Shown here: piece by piece, positions 40,656 through 57,974 of the stretch | Position numbering within the stretch: position 1 is the first letter of the stretch | How the letters are laid out: every line of letters starts with the position of its first letter | Origin: Dryobates pubescens | Lineage: Eukaryota > Chordata > Aves > Piciformes > Picidae | Assembly: GCF_014839835.1 (NCBI RefSeq) | Contig: NC_071632.1 | Span: 11,240,487 to 11,304,486 of the forward strand | Direction of reading: 5' to 3' | Length of the DNA stretch: 64,000 bases | Program-made: the position numbers and the translations under genes | The notes under the pieces: generated by a model | What the model was told of the DNA's origin: nothing | Seen by the model: the letters and a program-made list of their open reading frames with translations, nothing else | Databases searched by the model: none

Positions 40656-41474
40656 TATGGGGTTACACATTTAGGATGGACCAGGTTAAAGCTGAATTGC
40701 TTTTTCACTTTGTCCTCAACCAGGGTGTGATTGTAGTGAATCCTTCCCCTGTCACACCATGGCACAGTGTCTTCCATGGTGGTGACCCAGGAGGTCCACA
40801 AAAGGTAATAACCTACGGCATACGCCTTTGCAAACTGGAGCCAACAGAAGCTACATACAACCTTGTTAAACCAAAATGATGTTTAATCTCGGGAAGAAAA
40901 CAGGACACCAAGGACACAATGTGAATAGAAAATGTCAGTTGGTTTGTCTTCCCTAAGGGTTCTTTGTGCTGCACTATAGCCTACACAGACTTTGTCTCCT
41001 GAAGGCTTATGAGTCACTGCAGCCCATGGCCTGCTGCTGTAAAACCTACAGGTTTGAGCCTCCTGGGGGAAAATTGTCTTTGGGCTCAGAGCTGAGTTAT
41101 GGCATCAAGGTAAACTGGCAGAAAATGCCAACCTGTAGGAATACTTCCCTCCAGTGTAGACTGTCTGAAAACCTGTAACGTGGCCCATTAAGCTGATGCC
41201 ATGTCAGTGTTCAAAATAACTTTAATGCATTCAGCAAACAAGTCACAAAAAAAGGATTAACCAGCAGCAGAGTCAAACACAAACAAGTAAGAAATGCAAA
41301 TCCATTTTCTGTGTTATCCTTTCTTCTGTTATTTTCTTGCCTGGCATTCCTGAAGCCTTTTCTTCTCTGCTGTATTTATTTTTCTGTCCTTCCCTTTTTG
41401 CCATGTTTTATATCCCTGAAAGCCACTGCTTTTTAATCTACATATAAAAAAAATATATCTAATATTTAACTTAC
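40656..41474. other. 3' flank and UTR side of PTCHD3 copy 2
   Basis: It includes a candidate poly(A) signal for PTCHD3 copy 2 (AATAAA on the minus strand, 41375-41380). No separate gene is seen between the CR1 and the stop codon. Confidence 0.45.
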
Positions 41475-46648
<5,174 letters not shown>

Positions 46649-47080
46649 CGGCGAGGCGGGGGTACGGATTGCCAACGGCAGCTTCACCGCTGCGCCGGAG
46701 TAGAGCTGCTCTCTGTTACTGGTGCTGCGAGCAAAATGAGAGCTCCCCACCGGCGCGCCCAGGGCCATTCCGGCGGGGCCGGCGGGCGCGCCCTCCGCGC
46801 TGTCATTCACGGAGACGTCTGCCGCATTCCCGGGACAGGCAGGCGGGGACACGGCTTCCACCGCCCCGCCGCGCCCCGACCTCTCTTGCTAGTTTGGGCA
46901 CCGTGGGGTCTTGTTCCGTCGTGGTGCCGTTACCTCAGTGCTACCAGGAGCCCCTTTGTGCGGCCCTGCAGCCCGGCTCCCGCGGGGACAGCTGCAGACC
47001 CCGCTCCGCCAGGCATAGTCCTGCACCGTTTCGTCGAGGGGCAGCAGGTCTCGTCGGCAGTGCCCCTTCCTAACTGTGGA
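46649..47080 (-). promoter_or_regulatory. CpG-rich promoter region of PTCHD3 copy 2
   Basis: A CpG-dense block continues from exon 1 to about 47080. It is strongly diverged from the copy 1 promoter although the coding exon is nearly identical, so the two genes may be regulated differently. No TATA box is evident. Confidence 0.6.
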
Positions 47081-48720
47081 ACTGGTGGTGTTCCGAAGCA
47101 CTCTCTGTCCCATCCAGTACCGTGCACCGCGGGTCCCGCCTCAGTCAGCTGCCATGGCTGTCTGAAGCTACGCCTCGCTCTGCAGCTTTGGGTGACACTT
47201 TGCCTGGTGGCTGTTTGATCCCCTTGCTTGCATTGATGGGTAGTCTTGCCAACCAGGTGTCTTCATTGTGTCCTTTCCTCTTACTCAGGCATTTGCCTGG
47301 CCCCTCGTTTACCATAACACTGATCCTGCAGAAAGGAAGTGACTTTCTGCGTGTGTAATGAGAGGAACAATCTCATTGGGGGGTCAGGTAGTGTCAGGCC
47401 GGTTGCAAAGTAAAGAGTGGGATATGTCAGGGGGAAAGCACTGATGGTTCTAAGACTGTGTCATGCACGGTTGTCTTATGAAAGCGCAGGCATAGTGGAC
47501 AGCTTGGACGACAAAGAATTTTGGAATCTGCGTTTAGGATCTTGTGTTTTGAGCTCCCTGTGGTAAACAGGATTAATGTGATTCTTGGGTGTGTGAACAG
47601 AGAGCAAAGCTAGGGAAAGACTTCCCACAGCACAATGGAATTGGTTAGACTGGTGGTACAATATTAAACCTAACTTCCATGTTGTAAGAAAGAGGCTGCA
47701 AAATTAAAAAGTGAGAGATGAGGTGATCGTGATCAGAACACTACTGCATATCGAGGAGTTAGATCACATAGCAAAGAGCCTGTGCTGCCTGCCCAGCATG
47801 ACCCTCAGGCTGTGATGAGCTGCACCATACCCTCATGCCCGCAGTATAACTTCAGCCAGCATGCAGCTCCCTGTTGGGACCAGCGATTAGGTAACCTAGA
47901 CTTACTGTTCTCTGCCAATCTGCTGCAGTCATTACAGAATCAGTAAGGATTATTCTTCTCCCCAGGAGAAGTGGTTGTGAACAACTTGCTGTTGTTTGCC
48001 TTCTGGTTTACAAAAGAAGGGGAGTGAGAGCTGAAGAAATAAAAGACTTTGAAGGCAGATTCAGTGATTGCAATGGGCAAGCCACAAAAGCCTCAGTGCT
48101 GTGGTATGCCAGAGCATTGTGCAGTATCAATGACAGAAAGCATCTTTCCAAGTTCAAAAAATGCCCTGCAGCCTGGTGTGCCTGACACTGGTAAGTGACC
48201 AAGATTTGAGTGCCTTCTGGCTATGGAGAACACTATGCTTAGATGTGACACTTCTGGAAAGGCAGCTAGAGAGTCACAGACAGAAACTTCACTTCTTGCC
48301 GTTCTTGGGAACAAGCAACTCTCTTTACTTCTGCCAGTACTTTCAAAGAAAAGTTGTAGGTATTTCTTCTCCCTCAAACTAAGGATGCAGGCTTGCACTT
48401 GTTCTGTGGTGTGGGAATAGAACAGCCAGTCAGGCTCTGAGCTGTGTTACAGATCTCCCACTTTGGCTAGCTTTTACCACAGGCTGGATTCTGGTGATTC
48501 CCTTTCTGGTATGCAGTTGTTCTGAGGCAAGTACAGCTAAGTTCTGAATTGCTCTGAATTACAGGGCACTTAGAAGCTATTTCCTTGAAGCTCCTAACTT
48601 CTTTATTTTTATTTTTTTTTTTTTTAATGAGGCTGGCTCAAAACTGATAGTTTCTCACATGTTATGTTCTCAATTTCCTTGGATGAATTTACATCAAGTT
48701 ATGGAGTCAGAGCTTTAGGT
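47081..48720. other. Intergenic, diverged counterpart of 5571-7390
   Basis: No gene. 47940-48210 aligns with 5660-5960. A poly(T) run lies near 48609-48624. Confidence 0.4.
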
Positions 48721-48987
48721 TAAGTCTTTGTGAGGCTTGGGAGTCTGACTTACGGTGTGAGAAGGTGGCTTTACTGACTCTAAATTCAAGGTGGTTTTCA
48801 AGCAGGAGGTACATGTTAGTCTTCTCTCCAAGAGTCTGGATTCTTGTCCTTATTCCCTGGCCTATTCATTAATGGATTTTATAGTAAATTCTAATGGGAT
48901 AAAATCTGAAATACTCCTTGGGTCAGGGCCAGGATCCAGACTAGAGGATTTCCACCAAGTCATGCTCTTCCTGTCTTTGTGGATGAA
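48721..48987. other. Isolated near-identical block shared by both units (unit 2 copy)
   Basis: Partner of 7391-7657. It sits between diverged flanks and has no convincing ORF. Confidence 0.6.
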
Positions 48988-49817
48988 GCCACAAACTCTC
49001 TCCTTAGTGTTTGCTGGATCTAAGACTACTTCAGATGAAGATGAATCTGAGCACACATCTCCCTTCCAGTGGGTAGGTGTTAGGGTAGAAAATAAAACAC
49101 CTGGTGATACTCCCACCTTTTGCTGGCAGCCTTTGCAAAGAAAGCAATTGTTTTTCTCTTCCATTTATAATATGGTTGGTGGTTGTTAGGTGTGTGCTGT
49201 GATTAATAGGAACACTGCTTATTCAAGTAGACTTCACATAGTTTGCTTTCCCCACTGACGTAGAAGGGGTTTGGAGGCTGGATGCTAAGTTATGATGGCT
49301 TTGCATGTGTGGAGAACCATGGGACTTCAATCCAGATATATTAAAAGCTAGGAAGTAAGAGAAATCAAACTTCCTGGTTAGACCACTGACTTTGAACTTT
49401 GATATTTACACTGAATTATGATGCATGTTTGGTGTAATGTTTGTCTCAATAGGGAAAACACAATCAAATTGGTTTCTGTGTGACAAATACAAGCTGAAAG
49501 CACCTCACATGGACTGCTTCTAAACACAGACATGATTTCATCATGTATATGCAAGGTGCTGCTAGTGCTTTGCTGTGAAATGCCCTGGGGCATTTCACAT
49601 ACATACATTGCCACATACATAAATATTCCCAATGCTGCATTTCTGTGTGTTTCTCAGTGATACTGAATTGATAGCAAGCAAAGAGATACATACTTAAAAT
49701 GTCAAGAAGAGAGCTAAGAAGAATAGCTAGTGCCATTCCTGCCTGTCAACAAGCTGGACCCAGAAATACAATCAAGTAATTTCTAATGTCCCCGATGGAC
49801 TCATTTGTAGATGGTGT
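48988..49817. other. Intergenic, diverged; no gene seen
   Basis: It aligns only patchily with 7658-7930. No exon or named repeat is recognised. Confidence 0.35.
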
Positions 49818-49915
49818 CAGAATCAGAATCACAGAGTTGCTTACGTTGGTAAAGACCTTTGACAATCATTGAGTCCAAACCTTTACCTAGCATTATCTAT
49901 TTAGCCCCCATCAAC
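49818..49915 (-). mobile_element. Short CR1 fragment (antisense), unit 2 only
   Basis: The string AGAATCACAGAGTTGCTTACG with a TTGGTAAAGACC block and GAGTCCAAACC is a reversed CR1 end. The matching site in unit 1 (near 7965-7995) lacks it. Confidence 0.65.
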
Positions 49916-49949
49916 CAGTCAAGAATAGCTGTAAGCAACCAATTGACAA

Positions 49950-50199
49950 GCAGCCAAACAGGTGGGTGACTTACCTCCCTGTTTCACAGCACTCAGACTG
50001 TTTCCAAAGAAGGCAGAAGACCTGAGTTTGACCCTGCAAATCAATTCTGAAAACAGCAGGTAATTTTTTAGGTAGTGAAAGGAGGAAGAAGTGTAATAAA
50101 TTAAAAGATGAGATTTCTTTTTTTTATATAGAATGTACTGACAGTGTCATTGCCCAGGTCCCTCTCTGCATTCCAACGTTCCACCCTCAAAATGAAGTA
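49950..50199. repeat. Segment with an inverted copy at 57478-57740
   Basis: The reverse complement of 57478-57740 matches this segment at roughly 80% (for example the AGTGAAAGGAGGAAGAAGTG string and TGTACTGACAGTGTC). Unit 1 has a shorter version at about 8030-8145. Confidence 0.7.
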
Positions 50200-50343
50200 C
50201 CAGAACTTCTCTCTTTCATAGCAGGGCCCACTGACCAGCACTGAGACACTAGTATCTTGCAAGAATCAAGGAGAAAGAAGGAGAATTCAGCCCAGATCTC
50301 CTTCAGGCACAGCCCAGGAAGACTCACAGATGCAGACAAGGCT

Positions 50344-51549
50344 TTGGTCATGGCCTGAATGTCACAACGGTTCCAGGGCTGAACCAGCTCCTAGCTGAAA
50401 AGGCAGCAGGGTAGGGAGAGAAAATGCAGTTTCCAGCCTATGGGACTTGAAATGAAGAAACAACATACGCCTCACTGGTGAGACTCCCTGCTTCACAGCC
50501 TTCTGTGTTTGAAAGTTCATTTTCAGTTAATCTCCTCAGACTCCATTTCCTGTCTCCTCCTCTATCTGTGCCTTTGTTCACAAACTCTGAGAATAATGAT
50601 TTGGAAGGGTAGGCTGTCCTCAGTAATGCAGAGACAACCATGTGCTGGTCTGTATCTGTACTCCTGTGTCTTCCAAGCATTTACTGAGGTTGGAAGTGAT
50701 CCAACCAGTTCTGTAGAAACAGAGAGTCATTTAGGCGGGAAAGGGCCTCTGGATCTCATCTCATCCACCCCCTGCTCAGAGAAGGGCTTGGCATGGGTGC
50801 TAGCCAAGGTTGCTCAGGGCTTTGTCCAGCTGTGTTTGGAGAACGTCCAGGGGTGGGAACTCCAGAGCCTCTGGGCAACCTCTTTCGGTGTTTGACTACC
50901 TCCATCATGATTTTTCCCCTTCATCAATGTCAACATTTTGGTAGTGGGGCTGCAGGGATGGCCTCTGTGAGGAGAGTGCCAGAGCTGCCCTGAGCTGCTC
51001 ACCTCCAGTTCCAGCTGTCTGGGCCCACCACAGGGCACGACTGAGCTCATCCTCAAGGGAATCTGTGGCACCTCTGTGAAAATGCCTTCAAGTGGAGGGT
51101 GGTAAACACCAAGCAAAAGGAGAAGCAAGGCCAGAGCAGGAGGAGCAATGTAGAAAAAAAGACCACAGTGAGGGGTAAGGAGGAAAGAGAGAAGACCACA
51201 CCTTGGCAGAGCCAAGGGGCTGCTTGAACAGGAGCTAAGAGGTGCAACCCAAAAGGAGCTGCTGCCAGTGAAGGAACCACCATGCATATGCTGGCCCCAA
51301 TCTCCTGGGCCCCCCAGCAGCTCACCAAAGGAGCTGAGCATAGCGTATGGTGAGGGGCCTGAAGAGCAAACAGGGCAGGGGAGGAAGGGGCATCTGAAGG
51401 GAAGTGTGTGTTTCCTAAGGGTTGGCTGGTTGTTTTCAGGCTTCTTTGATACCAGAATCTGTAATTAATTTATTAATTGTTGAATCAATTACATTCATGG
51501 AAATTATCTGAATGAACCGGCAGTTTCTGTCCATATCTTACTGGAATTT
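50344..51549. repeat. Near-identical block shared with unit 1 (8285-9488)
   Basis: Unit 2 partner of the block at 8285-9488, with the same embedded CR1 fragment. No gene called. Confidence 0.7.
50690..50920 (-). mobile_element. CR1 LINE fragment (antisense), shared with unit 1
   Basis: Same insertion as 8628-8860, nearly identical. Confidence 0.75.
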
Positions 51550-53448
51550 TTACTGAAATTCTCTTCTCAGTCAGAGCTGAGGTGTCTTATTTCTCCTCCT
51601 CTCTTTGGAAGCCCAGGACAGAAGGGCATTGTTGTATTCAGGCTGCACACAGAAGGTGCTTTGCCAGTTGTGTTAGATGCACTGGACCCTGGAATTAAAA
51701 AAGTGACACCAAGAAGGCTTTTATCCAATTCCTTTCACCATAATACCTGCAAAGGAGCAATGCAGGTGGTCTGGTGATAAGGGCAGCCAGATGGGAGGTA
51801 AGTTCCTGGTTTCACCCAGGGCAGCTTGTCTGTTTAGAATATATGATTCCAAAGAATCCCAGGTAATTGTTCAGAGTTCTGGCACCAGGACCCGGAACTA
51901 ACAGATGTTTATTCATGCTGAAAGTCTGCTTGTCCTTGCTTTGGGAGGACACAGTGACTGTGAAATTGCCATCCACTGAGTACTGGCAGAATGAGAGGCT
52001 GCTGTTCCTCTGCTTGATAACGAGACTGGTATTAGCTGTGAATATGGTAACCTTAAATGTTATGTAGGAGGTGACACCAACAAGACAGAGGCAGCTGTGT
52101 TGTGCAAAAAGCTGTTGCTGCCTTAGATGTTGTCTCCAAGATGTCAATACATGTGAGGCATGATCTGACCCCATTTCAGTGTGAGGCTTTTCAGGAATTT
52201 CTATGTTGGTTTGGGTTTTTAAAAATTGTTATTATTTTTAGGAAGAATGAAGTTGCATAAGTATTTTACCTGTCTGGTTGATAAGCTGTTTCTACTGTAC
52301 ATTACAGTGATGAACCGAATTTCAGCTTACCTGTATAGGATGCCTGAAAGGCAAGATGAGCTGCTAGATTTTATACTTTAGCTCTGGGAATACTTCTTTG
52401 CAAACTGACATAAAGAAAAATTCCTATTTCCACTCTGATTTCAGAATCACAAGATTTTCTATGAGGACCACTCTACATTACACCTTTAAACCCCTGGCGT
52501 GCTATGAATACAATGTAACGTGAAGCTACTGAAGAACCTAACTGACTTCGGAACTTGGAGTTTCTTTTAAAAGATCCATAGAATTTCACATTCCTTAATA
52601 TAGAGAAATAATGTCACAGCTCTCTTTTCATGTGAGCTATAAAAAGTTTGACCCTTTAATCTGTGTTTTATCAATAAAGAGTATGTTATCTTTACGGCCT
52701 TCTTTTTATTAGACAAACGTTGCTAAACTTCCTTGTAAAATGGTCAGTGAGCTCTCAAAGATCTTCATGAGCTCTAGGTGCATGTTATTTATGGAGAACA
52801 GCTGCAGACTAAAACTACAGTGTCCCTGTCTTGCTCTTGCTTTGATCAGCCAATGTCTGTTTGGGCTTTCTTTGTATTAAAAAAAACCCCACTTTTAAAC
52901 ATTAGCTTATTATTTTGAATATTTGTGTTTCACAGTATGCTGATCTGAGCACAAGCTAAACTTTGCTTCAGCAGAGCTCAGATACGTAGCAATGATATCA
53001 CAGGGGGGGAATGTAAAATGCTTATTTTGTTATCCATGTAAGGCATGGCCTTTTATAACTCTCCCCCTTTCATTTACAGGAAGGTAATTTTACATCTCTA
53101 GATGGAATGTTTCTAACAGCCACACAACCGATGTTAATCATTGGCCTTTTGCACCAGTGTTTGTGTGCCAACAGGATGTTAGAGAAGTTATCTCCTCCTC
53201 GGGTCAATCTATGCTCTCTTTCTGTTTATTATGGGTGTGCATATCAGACTATTATTTTCTGTTACTGATGCACACATGGAAGTTTGTGTGTCTCTCTCTG
53301 TGCCTATGTCTATATATTTTTATCAGCTTGTAGATGAAAACTTTTTTTGAGGAGCCAGAACATTTAGAGCAATGTCAGTACCTGGGTAACTTTCTTTGCA
53401 TACAAGGTACCAGAAACATAGAAACTTTCTTTACATACAATGTACCAA
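51550..53448. other. Intergenic, no counterpart in unit 1; no gene seen
   Basis: No exon recognised. The stretch 53255-53440 is similar (about 70%) to 57975-58150 further right. Confidence 0.4.
53255..53440 (+). repeat. Old direct repeat, partner at 57975-58150
   Basis: Shared strings include TGTCAGT(A/G)CCTGGGTAAC and CATACAA(G/T)(G/A)TACCAGAAAC. The repeat family is unknown to me. Confidence 0.55.
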
Positions 53449-53572
53449 AAATGTGGACAGATTTCAAATGGAGCTTCGGCTCAGAAAGACCTTCAAGTGA
53501 TTTCCAAATCACGGGAACTTGGACTTGAAAGTCCTTCTGACTGGAAGCTCCATTTGAAATGTGTATACATTT
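53449..53572. repeat. Long hairpin: 50-nt arms, 24-nt loop
   Basis: The left arm 53449-53498 and the reverse complement of the right arm 53523-53572 agree at 42 of 50 positions, with a 17-bp perfect core (ATTTCAAATGGAGCTTC). The loop itself contains GATTTCCAAATC, a small inner stem. It could be a palindromic non-autonomous element or a miRNA-like precursor. No target duplication was found. Confidence 0.75.
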
Positions 53573-53695
53573 AGCTTGTATCTGGGGCTAGACTGTAGCA
53601 GTTCTTCTGTCACCAAACAACCCCTCCTCAGCCTAGAAAGGGGATCAGGAAAAGGAGAGGAAACCCATGGGTCAAAATGAAAACAGATTTAATGA

Positions 53696-53791
53696 AAGAA
53701 CAAAACTAATATTTCTGCCAGTGCAAATATAAGATACTCAAAAAAGAACAAAACTAATATTTCTGCTAGTGCAAATATAAGATATTCAAAG
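53696..53791 (+). repeat. Tandem duplication of a 48-bp unit
   Basis: Two copies (53696-53743 and 53744-53791) share AAAACTAATATTTCTGC and GTGCAAATATAAGATA strings with few changes. Confidence 0.85.
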
Positions 53792-54673
53792 TTATACTCA
53801 GCCCAGTGACTGTACAACAGCCACAATAAACAGGAAAGCAGCCTGTGGTAGCAGAATGAAGAGTGAGCACTTCCAGAAATAGAAGGAATAGGCAGCAGAA
53901 GCCAGCAAACTTCCCCCTCTATAATAAGCATGATATTTATGGGATGGGATGCACCTGGTACCTCAGATTAGCTGCCCTGGCTTTCACCCCTCTGAAGCTT
54001 CTGGCTGACTCAAAACTGCTAATGGCCTACAGACCATGGCTGGCCTATGATTCAATCACAGGGAAACCAGGACACACTTAACCTCTGGAGCATTGCCTAG
54101 ATTAAGGAAGATCCCTAGACACTATTTGATGTCAAACTCAAGGTCTTCCTGCATCTTTTGTGCCCACTGCTCCTTTTTAGCCTCAATTAATATGTATATG
54201 TTTTCTCTTGGAAATACTGTGGTACATCTCTATCTCCTGTCACAACTTCCTATAGCAACTGGCTGATGGCTACAATGTTTCAGTATCTACACACTGTAGT
54301 TGATGTGTTTGGCACAAGCTTAGTGTTTGCAGCTCGGCTTACTACGTCAGTAGATAGAACGTCCTCAACAAGTACAAAGCCACTTCAGAAATGTGTTTGA
54401 TCTTTTTATCTGCCTTTCCTTCTGTATTTTCTGCCTCCCACCTCCTGAAATTCTTCTGCTAATTAAGCAGCAACAGATACTTACCTGCTTCAAACCAGGG
54501 CTTTCTACATGATGTTCTATGTGTTTTCTCTTAAAGAGAGGAAGTACATTTTTAAGCTATACTTCAGTAACAAGTTTGGTTTATGTGTGGGTGCTCTGTG
54601 GTACACTGAGAATGGAGAGGTTTTGTATCATTTGTGTTTGTAAAGTAGATGTCTCACAGGAGCACTCAAATGT
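53792..54673. other. Intergenic, no gene seen
   Basis: No recognisable feature. Confidence 0.35.
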
Positions 54674-54987
54674 AAAACAGTTAATGTTTTAAAATAAGCT
54701 GAAGTTCCTTTTGTAAGGTGAAGTTCCTGTTCCACTCTTTACCTAACATGCAGTGAGGTGTTAGAAGCCCCATCCCTGGAATTTTTTAAGGCCAGGCTGG
54801 ATGGGGCTTTGAGCAAACTGATCTGCTGTGAGGTGCTCTGCCCATGGCAGCAGGGTTAGAACTAGATGATCCTTGAGGTCCCTTCCAACTCTGATAATTC
54901 TATGAAAACAGTTAATATTTTAAAATAAGCTGATGTTCATTTTGTAAGGTGAACTTCCTGTTCCACTCTTTACCTAACATGCAGTGA
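54674..54987 (+). repeat. 83-bp direct repeats flanking a CR1
   Basis: 54674-54756 and 54905-54987 are the same 83-bp sequence with about four differences. The space between is exactly a CR1 fragment. This is much longer than normal LINE target-site duplications. Confidence 0.85.
54757..54904 (+). mobile_element. Short CR1 3' fragment
   Basis: 148 bp with GCCAGGCTGGATGGGGCTTTGAGC, shortened here to its CCAGGCTGGATGGGGC core, and the end CTTCCAACTCTGATAATTCT. Confidence 0.88.
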
Positions 54988-55846
54988 TAGTGAGAAACAG
55001 AACTAACTAACATTAAGAAGCAGTTGTAAATCTCCTGTCATCACCTACTATAGAAAGTTATGTGGACAAGTAAATACCAGGTGTCTGGTGATTTATAACC
55101 TGTCTGAAGGATAAGTCCCAGAGATACCAAGGCCAGGAACTTCAGCAGAGCCCCTCCAGTTTAAAACCTTAGCCCTTGTGCAGATTTGGCCTGAAACAGA
55201 TAACCATGAGGAAGGAATCTATGGACCCTGAGAGTCTTCCCCAGCTAGTGGTTTGGCTGCCAGGGCCTCAGGCACACAGTGTGATGGCACAGCTGAGGGG
55301 AACCCCATTCTTCTAGATGAGGCTTCAGAGGGGCTGTATGATGGCTGTGGGCAGGCACTCCCCCAGACTGTGGAAACAGTTTGTGCCTGGCCATGGCTCC
55401 TTATCTGGGTCCAGACCCCACCTGTGGCCTGATCTTGGCCCATCCTCAGGGCCATGCTTGCTGTCCAGGGCTGGGGCTGCCCTCTTCCCTAGCTGGGGCA
55501 GTGGGACAGTGCCAGCTGCCTGAAGGAAAGGCTGTTGCCTTGTCACTTTGCTGGAGAGAATAAACTTGACAAAGGCCTTTAATCCTCCTGTGGTGGCCAG
55601 CCGACACTCAACACCCATGCAAAGGAAGTTCCATTTCCTGTCAGCTCAATTCTTGAACATTTATTCTCGTTCTCATACTGAAGTTTTCTGGACTTGGCCA
55701 TGTCACTGTGGTTTGCCCCTCCTGTGAGAAAGAAGCAGCTCTTGCCTCTGGAGAAGCATTAGCAGAGTTTGTGATGTACTGAGGACTGAAAGAAAATGAA
55801 AAGCCATAGGCTAATAATATGGTCACAGTACTGTGGCTGGCTGCAC
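54988..55846. other. Intergenic, no gene seen
   Basis: A GC-richer stretch at 55220-55560 carries ORFs on both strands without recognisable domains. Confidence 0.35.
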
Positions 55847-56417
55847 TGCCTCTGGCTGAGATGAAGGTAACTTTCCTTGTAGTAGCCCACATCATGCTGT
55901 GCTTTGCATTTGTGGCTAGAATGGTGTTGATAACTCACCAATGTTTTGGCTGTTGCTGAGCAATGCTCACACAGCTGCCTCTTCAGCCCTTCCTCCAGAG
56001 GCCAGTAGGATAGGAGTAGGCAAGAGGTTGAAAGGGGACATAAGTGGGACGGCTGACCCAAAATGACTGAAGGCATGTTCCATACCATATGGCATCATGA
56101 TTAGCACTAAATGCTAAGAGAAAGGTGATGGTGTGTGTGTAGTTAGTTATTACATGTCTTCTGGAGCAACTGTTATGTGTACTGAAGCTCTGCATCCTGG
56201 GAAGTAGCTGGGCATTGCCTCCTGATAAGAATTAGAGACTAAATCTTTAGTTTTCCTTCATTTCTGCACACAGCCTTTGCTTCATTAAATTGCCTTTATC
56301 TTGCCTTACAAAGTTTTTTCCATCTTATTTTCTGTCTCCCATGTCCTTTGTAGAAGGGGAATAATACAGTGGCTCGATGGGCACCTGGCATCCAGCCAAG
56401 GTCAATTCACCACAACA
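55847..56417 (+). mobile_element. ERVL-type solo LTR (fossil), nearly full length
   Basis: Hallmarks of the common avian ERVL-class LTR occur in order: GGTGTTGATAACTCACCAATG, shortened here to GTTGATAACTCACC, then TTGCTGAGCAATGCTCAC, TTCCATACCATATGGC, a CATTAAATTGCCTTTATC poly(A)-region block, and an end in CACCACAACA. About 570 bp with no internal genes. It is a worn solo relic, found only in unit 2. Confidence 0.85.
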
Positions 56418-56431
56418 GACTAGTTTCTTCA

Positions 56432-56755
56432 CAGTATCACAGTATCACCAAGGTTGGAAGAGACCTCGAGGATCATCAAGTCCAACCTGTCACCAGAGAC
56501 CTCATGACTAGACCATGGCACCAAGTGCCACGTCCAATCTCTTGAACACCTCCAGGGATGGTGACTCCACCACCTCCCTGGGCAGCACATTCCAACGACG
56601 AACGACTTGCTCAGTGAAGAACTTTCTCCTCACCTCGAGTCTAAACCTCCCCTGGCGCAGCTTGAGACTGTGTTCCCTTGTTCTGGTGCTGGTTGCCTGG
56701 GGGAAGAGACCAACCCCTTCCTGGCTACAACCACCTTTCAGGTGGTTGCACTCTA
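56432..56755 (-). mobile_element. CR1 LINE fragment (antisense)
   Basis: A repeated CACAGTATCAC tail, then AAGGTTGGAAGAGACC, CTCCACCACCTCCCTGGGC and the upstream 3' UTR to about 56755. It lies directly after the LTR. Confidence 0.9.
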
Positions 56756-57477
56756 TAGCCTTTGATGAGAGAAGGATTACATCCTTACATTTGTGGCTTC
56801 CTGTATTTCAGGCCAAGGTAGGAGAAAGCTTTCTTTTGATGAATGGGTAACATTCAATAGTGCGAAAGCAGAGGTGAGACAAACTTGTTTGGATTACTTT
56901 TAAGAATGAGTTTGAGATCAGCATTAGGTTTGTTTGATTTTTATTTTTTTTTTCCCCTTAGGGAGCATCAGAGGACATTAACCATTTTATGGAGTCAGCT
57001 GCTGTCTAGTGTTTGCATAATGTGATCATAAACAGGATACTACCTGTCTTCATTATCCTAACTTTGCAAGGATTGATTGACAATACACATGGATGACAGT
57101 CCTGCTTTCTCTTTTCTCAGAGACATGAGACTTTTCTGACGGCTTTCTGTAAGATCCCGTTCCTTTTGGAATAATCTTCCACTAGATAAAATGCTGTGAA
57201 ATGCCATTTCACTTGACATTTTAGATTTACAAAAGCAACAAGAAGTTTTCCCCATACCTTTTTTCACTGAAATTATTAATCATGTCTGTAAGGAGTTACT
57301 TTATGTTTCTCTAAGTATTGTCCTATCAAATCCAGCCTTCACCATAAACAGGTTCATGTACTGTTCCACAGCAGAGCAGTTCTACTGCTCAGGGGCAGTG
57401 TGCCGTGGATGAAACCAGGCCAGTGATGGCTCTTTCAGGAGATGCTATAAGGAACAAGTGTCTGCCAAGTACCACGT
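56756..57477. other. Intergenic, no gene seen
   Basis: 57198-57240 resembles 59313-59365 (GAAATGCCATTTCACTTGAC shared), an old local repeat. Nothing else. Confidence 0.35.
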
Positions 57478-57806
57478 TTTGAGGGTGGATCCTCACTTTG
57501 GAATGCAGAAATGGCCCTGGACAAAGTTACTGTCAGTACTATTTTCAGAATGAAATCATATCTTTGAATTTGTTGCACTTCTTCCTCCTTTCACTATCTG
57601 AACAATTATCTGCTGTTTTCAGTACTGATTTACAGAGTTGAACTCCAGTCTCCTGCCCTCCTAGGAAATGGTCTGACGTGAGTTCTGTGGAACAGGGAGG
57701 CAACTCACCCACCTGAATGGGACTCTTGTTTGGTTGTTGGTTGGTTTCTTGTTCTTTTCTTCCTCCTTTCACTATCTGAACATTGTCTGCTGTTCTCAGA
57801 ATTTCA
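57478..57806. repeat. Inverted copy of 49950-50199, with a partial second copy
   Basis: 57478-57740 reverse-complemented aligns to 49950-50199 and to about 8030-8145. A 48-bp piece (57579-57628) is repeated in the same direction at 57759-57806 (CTTCCTCCTTTCACTATCTG). The string GGAAATGGTCTGACGTGAG side is closer to the unit 1 version than to the unit 2 version. Confidence 0.7.
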
Positions 57807-57974
57807 TACTTTATGGAGATGGAGTATTTCTACAAACTATATAGGCAACATGTTTCTTGCCATTCTGAGCATTTATTCCTGTGCTAACAGTGCATCAAGA
57901 GATGCAGGCACCTTTTCATGTCACTCCAGGCTCTCCTGGCATTTGTCTTTATTAATTGTGGGTGACCCTTTCTG

